5,314 nucleotides of DNA from Nereida sp965655635 (GTDB lineage Bacteria > Pseudomonadota > Alphaproteobacteria > Rhodobacterales > Rhodobacteraceae), in NCBI RefSeq assembly GCF_965655635.1, contig NZ_CBFHHE010000057.1:1-5314 (forward strand). The letters are read 5' to 3'. The notes beneath the pieces were generated by a model. It saw only the letters and a program-made list of their open reading frames with translations. It made no database searches and had not been told where the DNA came from. The position numbers and the translations under genes are program-made. Position 1 is the stretch's first letter. The number at the start of each line of letters is the position of its first letter. This document shows positions 1-5,253 of this stretch, in pieces.

Positions 1-45
1 GCCCATCGAAGTCGCGGCAACAACGCCAAGTAATGTCTTTTTCAT
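1..45 (-). CDS. Start of an exported protein (signal peptide only, runs off left edge)
   Basis: The first 15 codons read MKKTLLGVVAATSMG: a basic N-terminus followed by a small hydrophobic segment, the beginning of a Sec-type signal peptide. A good ribosome binding site, GGGAG (56 to 52), lies 6 bases before the ATG at 45-43, which supports the start. The rest lies outside the window, so the mature protein cannot be named. It is in the same orientation as the pxp operon but 343 bases downstream, so it probably has its own promoter. Solute-binding proteins of TRAP or ABC transporters are often found beside 5-oxoprolinase genes; that identity is inference only. Confidence 0.65.
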   Translation of the reverse strand, partial: MKKTLLGVVAATSMG

Positions 46-286
46 TTCAGTCTCCCGTTTGAACTTCAGCACGTTCGTTTTAGATGAGGCTTCCCTTCAC
101 GCGTGCTGTTGCCCTTAGCTTTTAACAATGGGACCCGAGCCACAAGGGGGATTCGGTCAAAAACCGCCAAAAATGTCGCTTTTGTGCATCTGCACCGTCA
201 AAACCGACAGTGATTTGCCTGTTTACTACACATTCAGACCTATGAATTGCATTTCAACTTTAATTCAAAGGTCAATCAGGGGCGCA

Positions 287-308
287 TTAGCGACATGCTC
301 ATCGCTAA
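287..308. repeat. Perfect 7-bp inverted repeat, 8-base loop
   Basis: TTAGCGA (287-293) pairs perfectly with TCGCTAA (302-308) around an 8-base loop. It begins about 80 bases past the pxpC stop codon. No T tract follows on either strand, so it is a poor intrinsic terminator. It could be an operator for the leftward gene, an RNA-stabilising hairpin at the end of the pxp transcript, or chance. Confidence 0.4.
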
Positions 309-367
309 AATCCCAAAGATTCACCATAAATTTGAAATTTTTCACTCGCGCGCAAATTGCTCGGCTC

Positions 368-387
368 AAAACGCGCTTAATGGCGCG
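368..387 (-). terminator. Candidate terminator of the pxpABC operon
   Basis: Read on the minus strand, one base after the pxpC stop codon, CGCGC (387-383) pairs with GCGCG (376-372) around a 6-base loop and is followed at once by TTTT (371-368). The all-GC stem and position are right for an intrinsic terminator, but the stem is only 5 bp and the U tract only four, so it may be leaky. Confidence 0.45.
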
Positions 388-388
388 A

Positions 389-1378
389 CTAATCTTCTGA
401 TCCGGCCACAGCGCCAGTGATCAAATTCATTTGCATTAGCTTCTCATCCAAACTGGCCCGTGGTGCTGCGCAAGCGTCCAAAAACGACACACGTGCTTCT
501 GCTACGGCTCTGGCATGAGCAACTGCCTCCTCTGGCGTAACCGTTTGAAACGAAACCTGTGCACCGGACCGCATTTGGGCAACCCGATCAGTCTCGCACG
601 ACAAAACAGTCGCAATCTTGGGATAGCCGCCCGTTGTTTGATGATCCGCCAACAAAACAGTCGGCACACCGTCGCCCGCCACTTGGACAGAGCCACGCAC
701 GATCGGCTCGGACGGGATGCCCAGCGCCTCATTCAACGCAATCGGGGGCCCATCCAGGCGAACACCCATACGGTCAAACGCATCCGTCAGTTTGTATGTA
801 TTGTCCAAAAACACGTCCGCCGCGTCATCCGCAAAATGACGCTCCTGTGGGCTGGCGGTCACCAAAACAGGCGTAGTTTGATCAGGCTGTGGAGGCGCGT
901 CATAGCTGGCTTCACGGGCGCTACGCACCTGTGCGTTTTCAATGCGAAGTACATCGCCCGTGCGAACAGCACCGCCACCAAGCCCTGAAATCGCGTGGGT
1001 CGCAAAACTGTCCAACCACTTGGGTCGCGCCAGATCACCTGCAAAAGCTAGATAACACCAACTCCCCCACGCGCCCGCCTGAACACGCAGCCGATCACCT
1101 GCACGCAACGTTGCCACGTACCAGCCGCCTGCAAAACCACCACCTGCTTGGGCATAGCTGACCTCGCCCTCAACACATTCAAGCACGAGCCCGCCCAACG
1201 ACACTTCAATCGCCCCAGCATCGGCACGATTTGCAATCATTACCTGCCCCGCAGCAAACGCCAACCGGTCCATAGGCCCAGATGCGGGAACCCCGTGGCG
1301 CATGTGGCCAAAGCGACCTGCGTCTTGGACCGTGATCAATGGGCCAGCCGCGACCACTTTTAGAACAGCCACCGCCAC
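389..1378 (-). CDS. pxpC: 5-oxoprolinase subunit C (PxpC; biotin-dependent carboxyltransferase-like, KipA/AHS2 family)
   Basis: This is one of three subunits of the prokaryotic 5-oxoprolinase, which uses ATP and water to open 5-oxo-L-proline to L-glutamate in the cytoplasm. PxpC works with PxpB, and the pair is thought to activate 5-oxoproline by phosphorylation. The 329-residue protein has the family signatures in order: GPLITVQDAGRFGHMRHGVP (12-31), followed by SGPMD; DRMGVRLDGPPI (202-213); GIPSEPIVRGSVQV (220-233); and LLADHQTTGGYPKIA (242-256), the most diagnostic block. Length is normal for the family. The GTG start at 1378 shares its G with the pxpB TAG stop (TAGTG), implying translational coupling. 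GGAG lies 9 bases upstream, and a second GTG at 1372 is a less well-spaced alternative. KipA-type names are historical, and sporulation control is not implied here. Confidence 0.95.
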   Translation of the reverse strand: MAVAVLKVVAAGPLITVQDAGRFGHMRHGVPASGPMDRLAFAAGQVMIANRADAGAIEVSLGGLVLECVEGEVSYAQAGGGFAGGWYVATLRAGDRLRVQAGAWGSWCYLAFAGDLARPKWLDSFATHAISGLGGGAVRTGDVLRIENAQVRSAREASYDAPPQPDQTTPVLVTASPQERHFADDAADVFLDNTYKLTDAFDRMGVRLDGPPIALNEALGIPSEPIVRGSVQVAGDGVPTVLLADHQTTGGYPKIATVLSCETDRVAQMRSGAQVSFQTVTPEEAVAHARAVAEARVSFLDACAAPRASLDEKLMQMNLITGAVAGSED

Positions 1379-2037
1379 TACACACCCAGCTCCGCACGGC
1401 TGGTCCGCTCATAGACCACACGGTCCCCGACCTTGAACACAAACGGATCGGGCGCATCACTCTCGATCACATCGAACCCAGAACGCCCAATAACCCACCA
1501 TCCCGTTGGCATTGTCAGTGTCGTAATCAAAGACTGCGCACCAGAAATAATAATACTGCCTTTTGGAATATCGCGCACAGCTGCAGGTTTGCGCGGCAGG
1601 TGAATGCTTTGCGGCAGACCGCGTAAATAGGCATAGCCTGGTGAAAACCCATACATCTCAACCCGCATTTCAGAACCCAAATGTGCTGCGATAACTGCCT
1701 CAACACTCTGGTTTGTCAGTCTGGCCACTTCCAGCAAATCAGGGCACAATTCCGGATCATAACACACAGGCACACGGTGAACCTGAGGCGTTCTGCTGGC
1801 GGCAACATCTGGCTTTAACGCCTGAACAGCCGCCGCTACCGCGCCGTGATCCGTTTGCATAGGGTCAAATGCTACCAACAAATTTATCAATGCGGGCACG
1901 ACCTCGATCACGCCGTTAATGTCCGCTGCAGCGATTGCCTCATCCAAAGCACAAATCGCTGCATGGGTCCGCTCGTCTGCGACCTCCCCAAGCTGAAAGA
2001 GCACGGCCCCTTCACCAACTGGCGTTGCTTTCATCAT
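1378..2037 (-). CDS. pxpB: 5-oxoprolinase subunit B (PxpB; KipI/AHS1 family)
   Basis: This is the partner of PxpC in the 5-oxoprolinase complex that recycles pyroglutamate to glutamate. The 219-residue protein is a usual length and shows the AHS1 signatures: EVVPALINLLVAFDP (45-59), PVCYD (90-94), GFSPGYAYL (130-138), a PR...IPKGSI block (148-162) and PTGWWVIGR (177-185). In many relatives the last motif is PGGW.LIG, so this is a mild variant. Start: ATG at 2037 (a second ATG follows at 2034). AAGG in the end of pxpA lies 7 bases upstream of the first ATG, which favours 2037. It lies 3 bases after the pxpA stop and overlaps the pxpC start by one base, so the three are surely co-transcribed. 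Confidence 0.95.
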   Translation of the reverse strand: MMKATPVGEGAVLFQLGEVADERTHAAICALDEAIAAADINGVIEVVPALINLLVAFDPMQTDHGAVAAAVQALKPDVAASRTPQVHRVPVCYDPELCPDLLEVARLTNQSVEAVIAAHLGSEMRVEMYGFSPGYAYLRGLPQSIHLPRKPAAVRDIPKGSIIISGAQSLITTLTMPTGWWVIGRSGFDVIESDAPDPFVFKVGDRVVYERTSRAELGV

Positions 2038-2040
2038 TAC

Positions 2041-2796
2041 TTAGCCTTGGATAAACGGGCGAATTTCGACGCCCTGCACCGTCAAACGCTTGCGTATTTG
2101 CGAGGCCATCTCAACGGCTGCTGGCGTGTCTCCGTGAACGCAAATTGAGTGCGCCTCAAGGGCAATTTCCCCCCCACCGAGCACCGGCATTTCACCGCTT
2201 TCCAAGAATGTAATCAATCGGTCAGCGGCGAACGCAGGATCATGGATCACCGCACCTTCTTCGCTGCGCGGCACCAACTCGCCGTTGGCCTGATACGCGC
2301 GGTCGGCAAATATTTCCGAGTAAACTTGATGGCCCCGCGCCTTGGCTTGCTGTTCCATCACAGTACCGGAAATCGCCAAAACAGGAAGTGCGCCAACCCC
2401 ATCAAGAATGGCATTCGAAACCTCGGCATCCCGCGCAGCCAAATTGGCAAGAGCACCGTGCGGCTTAACGTATGCGACACGCGCCGAGGTCAATTGCGCG
2501 ACCCCGCTCAACGCCCCAATTTGTGCTGCAACCATATGAGTGATCTGCGCAGCCGCCATCGGAATAACGCGGCGCCCAAAGCCAAGTGGGTCCGCATACC
2601 CAGGATGCGCACCGACACAAACCCCGTTTGACGCCGCTTCACCAAGTGTGGCGTGCATCGTGTCGGGATCACTTGCGTGCCCGCCACAGGCCACATTCGC
2701 GCTGCTCACCAACCCCAATATCCGCGCATCATCGCCCATCTGCCAAGGGCCATACCCCTCACCAAGATCAGAATTGAGATCAATATATTTTGTCAT
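2041..2796 (-). CDS. pxpA: 5-oxoprolinase subunit A (PxpA; LamB/YcsF family)
   Basis: PxpA completes the ATP-dependent 5-oxoprolinase with PxpB and PxpC and is the subunit thought to carry out ring opening and hydrolysis. The 251-residue protein (E. coli PxpA is about 244) has the full LamB/YcsF pattern: DLNSDLGEG (6-14), ANVACGGHASDP (33-44), VGAHPGY (61-67) with GFGRR just after, YVKPHGAL (109-116), EIFADRAYQANGELVPR (161-177) and SICVHGDTP (217-225). The conserved acidic and histidine residues are all present, so it looks functional. The ATG at 2796 has AAGGA (2810-2806) 9 bases upstream. It is the first gene of the operon and lies less than 90 bases from the tRNA remnant at the element junction. 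Confidence 0.96.
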   Translation of the reverse strand: MTKYIDLNSDLGEGYGPWQMGDDARILGLVSSANVACGGHASDPDTMHATLGEAASNGVCVGAHPGYADPLGFGRRVIPMAAAQITHMVAAQIGALSGVAQLTSARVAYVKPHGALANLAARDAEVSNAILDGVGALPVLAISGTVMEQQAKARGHQVYSEIFADRAYQANGELVPRSEEGAVIHDPAFAADRLITFLESGEMPVLGGGEIALEAHSICVHGDTPAAVEMASQIRKRLTVQGVEIRPFIQG

Positions 2797-2824
2797 GGAT
2801 CAGCGTCCTTGAGTAAGGTGCAAG

Positions 2825-2830
2825 CTTATA
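2825..2830 (-). promoter_or_regulatory. Possible -10 box of the pxpABC operon
   Basis: TATAAG on the minus strand, 28 bases before the pxpA ATG, matches the -10 consensus at five of six positions and would place transcription start around 2818, upstream of the pxpA ribosome binding site. I see no good -35 at the right spacing, so this is a weak call. It lies on the chromosomal side of the tRNA remnant, so the insertion would not have separated this promoter from the operon. Confidence 0.3.
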
Positions 2831-2883
2831 CGGCTAACAAAGACACTTACTGCGCGGGGTGCAAGAGGTGGGGAAAAAAACAC

Positions 2884-2940
2884 TGGCGATCCCTGAAGGA
2901 CTCGAACCCTCACCTACTGATGAAAGTCAACTGCTCTATG
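2884..2940 (-). tRNA. 3' fragment of a tRNA gene (Arg(UCU)-like), integration-site core
   Basis: Read on the minus strand, this starts with a D-stem-like TAGAGCAG (2938-2931), followed by anticodon-arm-like sequence. A T arm follows (stem GAGGG/CCTTC with loop TTCGAGT), then the acceptor 3' strand AGGGATC, discriminator G and CCA ending at 2884. A T7 run follows (2880-2874). The 5' half is absent: no AGGGATC complement to the acceptor strand occurs near 2953-2960, and the DNA there is unrelated. The acceptor end resembles argU-type tRNA-Arg(UCU). The anticodon loop is only 6 bases (CTTTCA between GTTGA and TCAGT), so the amino acid cannot be fixed, and a Lys-type origin is possible. It is not a functional tRNA. 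It is best read as the displaced core left when an element inserted at a tRNA 3' end. Confidence 0.75.
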
Positions 2941-3094
2941 TTTTAGGTTTCAAGAACTTTCACTTTTTCGCCGTTTGGTCGTTTCATTACTATATCACTC
3001 AATCTGCGCTCCAAAATTTCTCGCTAACTTTCGCTTACCTCAACTGCTTTGTCTCACTGAGTGGATTACGGCAAAGGCCCAGCAAGAACTTCAC
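2941..3094. other. AT- and pyrimidine-rich junction DNA upstream of the integrase
   Basis: These 154 bases separate the tRNA core from the integrase. They stay open in the integrase N-terminal frame, but the encoded peptide has no family character, and the frame contains no ATG, GTG or TTG here. It is best seen as the attachment-site arm region, with the integrase promoter possibly inside. It carries two copies of AACTTTCRCTT, listed separately. Confidence 0.45.
2955..3036 (+). repeat. Two direct copies of AACTTTCRCTT, possible integrase arm-type sites
   Basis: AACTTTCACTT (2955-2965) and AACTTTCGCTT (3026-3036) differ at one position in eleven, lie in the same orientation, and start 71 bases apart, close to seven helical turns. 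Integrases with an N-terminal arm-binding domain bind short direct repeats beside the core, and this is where such sites would be. The DNA is pyrimidine-rich, so two copies could arise by chance. Confidence 0.3.
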
Positions 3095-3307
3095 ATGTAA
3101 GATCGACCAGCGCTCCATCGACAAATACGTCAAGGAGCAGCGCCTGATTGGTGATCGGCTTACGTTGTCAGATGAGACCTGCGGTGGGCTGAAGCTCGTG
3201 ATTAACAGCAAGAGCTGCAGCTGGACCTACTCCTACCGCAAACGCGGCTATCTCGATGGCGGTAAGCGCCATCCACAGCGCACAATGAAGCTGGGTGTCC
3301 AGTATCA
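3095..3307 (+). pseudogene. N-terminal arm-binding domain of the integrase, out of frame with the rest
   Basis: From 3099 the frame reads KIDQRSIDKYV, then SDETCGGLKLVI, SWTYSYRKRG and RTMKLG (ending at 3296). This is the pattern of the N-terminal arm DNA-binding domain (DUF4102 type) of phage/island integrases. After LG this frame turns to nonsense, while the frame one base back continues with CPVSMSPAEARLAAETIK, exactly what follows in family members. One extra G in the GGG at 3293-3295 would give an unbroken MKLGCPVSMSPAEA. The frame also lacks any ATG, GTG or TTG start nearby. ATG at 3095-3097 would give MKIDQRS only if one T (3098) were removed, since as written it meets TAA at once. The result is a broken or mis-sequenced gene; no slippery heptamer for programmed frameshifting is visible. 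Confidence 0.65.
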
Positions 3308-4306
3308 ATGTCACCAGCTGAGGCGCGCCTTGCGGCTGAGACCATCAAGTCTCAGGTTAGAGCGGGTAACGACCCTGCCCTCGTGTCCAGAGCGCAAGAT
3401 CGGGAGCGCAGGAGAGAGGAAGCCCGCAGGCGGACCTGTGCGCAGTGGCTCGAGCTGTATCGGACCGAGCAGATGCAATCAGGTGCCACGAAGTATCATC
3501 GTGACGAGCTGCGCAATGTTGAGTTTGCGCTACACGAGCTTTCGATGGTTGAGGCGTATCCAGAAGAGATCACGCCAAGACACATCCGTGAGCTGGCAGA
3601 CATGCATCAGGAGCATCCCGCCACTGGGCGGCACAGGCTGGGGGCCATGTCACGCTTTCTAGACTTCCTGCTCGACGAAGAAGTCATTACTGCAAATCCT
3701 GTCGCCTCAGTCTCTAAGCGCCGTAAGCCCAAGCCTCCCCCTCCGAGGGAGAATTACTTCACCCCTGCACAGCTTTTGGCACTCTGGAACGCCGAAGGTC
3801 TGAAGCCGACCTATCAGCGTTACCTGCGCTTTATGATCACCTGCCCTCTAAGCGCGGGTGAGGCCGCTAATTTGACTTGGGATCAAGTAGACCGTGATCG
3901 CAGCGAGGTGCGCCTATCGGCAGAAGACACAAAGAACTCCGAGCACTTTGTTATGCCACTAAGCTCAATTGCAACGCGGGTCATCTGGGCGACTGAGCAG
4001 GTACAGAGTGAGTTGATGTTTCCTCTGTCCTCAGTTGACAACGCTCAGATGTCTTCTTGGAGCTACTTTAACAAATGCGCCCGCAAGGCATCAGGGGTGG
4101 AGAACTTCATCCTGCATGATTTACGCAGGACCTTCTCCACTTTGATGGCTGAGCACACAGATGTATCCGAGAGCCTGATTGATAGCCTGTTGAACCACAA
4201 GCAGAGTGCCACGCGCGGTGGCGTCATGCGCCATTACCAGAAATCCCAGAACCTCGAGAAGCGCCGCGATGTCATGGCCAAGTGGGGAAAGCTGTTGGAG
4301 GCGTGA
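3308..4306 (+). CDS. Tyrosine recombinase/phage-type integrase, core and catalytic domains (5' end out of frame)
   Basis: This frame carries the core-binding domain (residues about 40-135, with TCAQWLELYRTEQ and a DFLLDEEVITANPV end) and the catalytic domain (about 150-332). Catalytic residues present are Lys209 (DTKN), His270 and Arg273 (HDLRRT), His297 (LLNH) and nucleophile Tyr310 (RHYQ). The first arginine, normally in an R-x-G-E block, is replaced: residues 180-186 read PLSAGEA, putting Ser182 where Arg is expected. The enzyme would cut and join DNA at the tRNA site. The ATG at 3308 has no ribosome binding site and lies inside a conserved block, so it is not the native start. The native protein probably began near 3095, about 403 residues, a usual length. 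With the frame break and the missing arginine, activity is doubtful. Confidence 0.85.
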   Translation: MSPAEARLAAETIKSQVRAGNDPALVSRAQDRERRREEARRRTCAQWLELYRTEQMQSGATKYHRDELRNVEFALHELSMVEAYPEEITPRHIRELADMHQEHPATGRHRLGAMSRFLDFLLDEEVITANPVASVSKRRKPKPPPPRENYFTPAQLLALWNAEGLKPTYQRYLRFMITCPLSAGEAANLTWDQVDRDRSEVRLSAEDTKNSEHFVMPLSSIATRVIWATEQVQSELMFPLSSVDNAQMSSWSYFNKCARKASGVENFILHDLRRTFSTLMAEHTDVSESLIDSLLNHKQSATRGGVMRHYQKSQNLEKRRDVMAKWGKLLEA

Positions 4307-4312
4307 GTTGGA

Positions 4313-4336
4313 AGGGCGTAATCAAAATTGCGCCCT
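4313..4336 (+). terminator. Strong hairpin after the integrase gene
   Basis: A 10-bp stem (AGGGCGTAAT, 4313-4322, with ATTGCGCCCT, 4327-4336, including one G-T pair) closes a four-base CAAA loop. It starts 6 bases after the integrase stop codon, the normal place for a terminator. No T tract follows on the plus strand (TGGAGCTTG), so it may act as an mRNA 3' stabiliser or a factor-dependent end rather than a classical intrinsic terminator. Confidence 0.45.
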
Positions 4337-4341
4337 GGAGC

Positions 4342-4370
4342 TTGACACAAAGCGACAGACTGCGCACGAT
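4342..4370 (+). promoter_or_regulatory. Possible promoter for the genes after the integrase
   Basis: A perfect -35 hexamer TTGACA (4342-4347) is followed 17 bases later by CACGAT (4365-4370), a poor -10 with three of six matches. It lies between the integrase hairpin and the next reading frames, where a promoter would be expected. A separate AT-rich stretch (about 4397-4411, TATATAGATAAAAT) could hold an alternative -10 without a good -35. Confidence 0.3.
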
Positions 4371-4420
4371 GCAGGGGATTTTATCTCTGCCATCACAATA
4401 TATAGATAAAATCAAAGCCT

Positions 4421-4831
4421 TTGGGTCTCCTCGGCCCCGGCAATGTTAAGGCGTTCGGCAACTCAAAGAGCATAGGTCGAGCAGCTCGAACAGCTGCATC
4501 TCACTTGAGCCGTTTTAAAGGCCTAAAAAGGGGTGCATCAATCACTAACATTGACGACACAGAGTCCAACTTCAACCAGCCAGTTAATAACCTGGCTTCA
4601 AACGAAGAAGCTAACCATACTGGGCTAGCTAAAAAATGCCGCTGCAAGCATATTCATTGGAGACCAGGCAGCCCACTGCCGCATTACGCCGATAAGGCGA
4701 CCGCAGCTACAATCATTACTCACCACTTCTTCCCGATAAGCCCACGAACAATCGAACGCTGGCCTCTCACCGTTCGGCGCCCCAACCAAGCCACTATCTA
4801 CGAGGTGGATGAGTTGATGGCGTTCGCTTAA
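4421..4831 (+). CDS. Small DNA-binding protein with excisionase-like C-terminal helix-turn-helix
   Basis: The last 45 or so residues, from ADKATAATIITHHFFPIS through PRTIERWPLTVRR to the IYEVDELMAFA end, have the layout of MerR/excisionase-type winged helix proteins: an AA-x-I-I helix, a turn, a recognition helix around SPRTIERWP, a basic strand, and a final IY-x-x-DEL helix. Proteins of this type beside an integrase usually act as directionality factors or regulators of excision. The upstream part (to about 4680) shows no family character. The only standard in-frame starts are TTG at 4421 and TTG at 4505, neither with a clear ribosome binding site. The real gene may therefore be much shorter and 5'-damaged: ATG at 4636 starts a neighbouring frame (MPLQAYSLETR) that stops at 4693, just where the good frame begins. 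C-terminal domain fairly sure; start and integrity unsure. Confidence 0.5.
   Translation: MGLLGPGNVKAFGNSKSIGRAARTAASHLSRFKGLKRGASITNIDDTESNFNQPVNNLASNEEANHTGLAKKCRCKHIHWRPGSPLPHYADKATAATIITHHFFPISPRTIERWPLTVRRPNQATIYEVDELMAFA
4578..4597. repeat. 6-bp inverted repeat within the upstream part of the excisionase-like frame
   Basis: AGCCAG (4578-4583) pairs with CTGGCT (4592-4597) around an 8-base AT-rich loop. It lies upstream of the conserved part of the excisionase-like protein. If the true start is downstream, it would be in the 5' untranslated region and could be an operator or hairpin. Short and low confidence. Confidence 0.25.
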
Positions 4832-4878
4832 GAGAAACTAAACTCAGCTTATGTTTACAAGCAGACGGAGGGATGATC

Positions 4879-5223
4879 ATGGCAAAGATCAGCGCATCCC
4901 CCACCCTGTCGCTAAATGACGGGAGTACTTCACCACTGCCCAGCTCACGCATGCAGAGCGCAGACTGCTACGACGATGTCATCCTCAAACTCAGCCCCCG
5001 CTGGCGCGTGATCACGTGCCGCGATGTGTCCCAGTGGATTATCCAGAAGAAAGAGGCCTCCCTTGCGGGCCCTTGGCGAGGCGTCAGCTATCATACGTGC
5101 CGCGATAGCCTGATGCGGACGTGTGGGAGCTTAAATCTGCTCTCAGCGACAGTAGAGGACCAGCTCCTCAACGCCCTGCCTTCCACATTCCGTGAATACG
5201 CATCTGAGCGCCTCTGCTCATAG
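4879..5223 (+). CDS. Conserved hypothetical small protein of mobile elements, 114 residues
   Basis: Function unknown. ATGs at 4873 and 4879 are both in frame. GGAGG at 4867-4871 is only one base from the first but 7 bases from the second, so MAKISASP at 4879 is preferred. The first 30 residues are Ser/Pro-rich and probably disordered. The rest has a dense conserved-looking core: LSPRWRVITCRDVSQWIIQ (38-56), then WRGVSYHTCRDSLMRTC (66-82), with two CRD motifs and several Trp and Cys residues. I recall similar short proteins with a WRVI-x-CRD...QW-I-x-Q core near integrases in Rhodobacterales genomes, but I cannot name the family. No membrane segment or signal peptide is seen. It follows the excisionase-like gene by 47 bases on the same strand and is probably co-transcribed. 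A hairpin starts 3 bases after its stop. Confidence 0.75.
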   Translation: MAKISASPTLSLNDGSTSPLPSSRMQSADCYDDVILKLSPRWRVITCRDVSQWIIQKKEASLAGPWRGVSYHTCRDSLMRTCGSLNLLSATVEDQLLNALPSTFREYASERLCS

Positions 5224-5226
5224 AAA

Positions 5227-5253
5227 AACCGCGCACTCAGAAAGCACGCGGTT
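5227..5253. terminator. Terminator hairpin, best oriented for a leftward transcript, possibly bidirectional
   Basis: AACCGCG (5227-5233) pairs perfectly with CGCGGTT (5247-5253) around a 13-base loop. On the minus strand the stem runs into TTTTT (5228-5224), a good intrinsic terminator. On the plus strand it is followed only by AGTTTG. It lies 3 bases after the stop of the 114-residue protein, so it may end both that gene and a convergent gene from the right. Confidence 0.55.

Larger units (their letters stand above)
46..388. other. Intergenic region between pxpC and the exported-protein gene
   Basis: No credible gene is seen in these 343 bases. The 90-codon plus-strand frame at 128-400 has no recognisable domain and runs into the end of pxpC. 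The region holds a terminator-like hairpin after pxpC (368-387), a perfect 7-bp inverted repeat (287-308), and two near-identical short motifs, GTCAAAAACCG (156-166) and GTCAAAACCG (197-206). The motifs begin 41 bases apart, and the first sits in a small CGGT/ACCG palindrome. The promoter of the leftward exported-protein gene should lie here, but I could not pick out a convincing -35/-10 pair. Confidence 0.5.

Noticed and set aside
128..400. Plus-strand open frame of 90 codons in the intergenic region
   Set aside because: No ribosome binding site or family features. It overlaps the pxpC terminator and 3' end.
515..988. Long open frame of 157 codons on the plus strand
   Set aside because: It lies entirely antisense to pxpC, whose motifs are unmistakable; the product is Arg/His-rich shadow sequence.
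2149..2631. Plus-strand open frame of 160 codons
   Set aside because: Antisense to pxpA with no recognisable domain.
2884..2940. tmRNA (ssrA) 3' end as the integration target
   Set aside because: The fragment keeps a tRNA-like anticodon arm and variable loop rather than tmRNA sequence, and alphaproteobacterial tmRNA is a permuted two-piece gene.
2859..3098. 5' extension of the integrase N-terminal frame from a GTG at 2859
   Set aside because: It reads straight through the tRNA remnant and the AT-rich junction. The GTG has no meaningful ribosome binding site and the peptide shows no family character before about 3099.
3285..3300. Programmed -1 ribosomal frameshift in the integrase
   Set aside because: The local sequence has no X-XXY-YYZ slippery heptamer, and the missing start codon plus the substituted catalytic Arg fit decay better.
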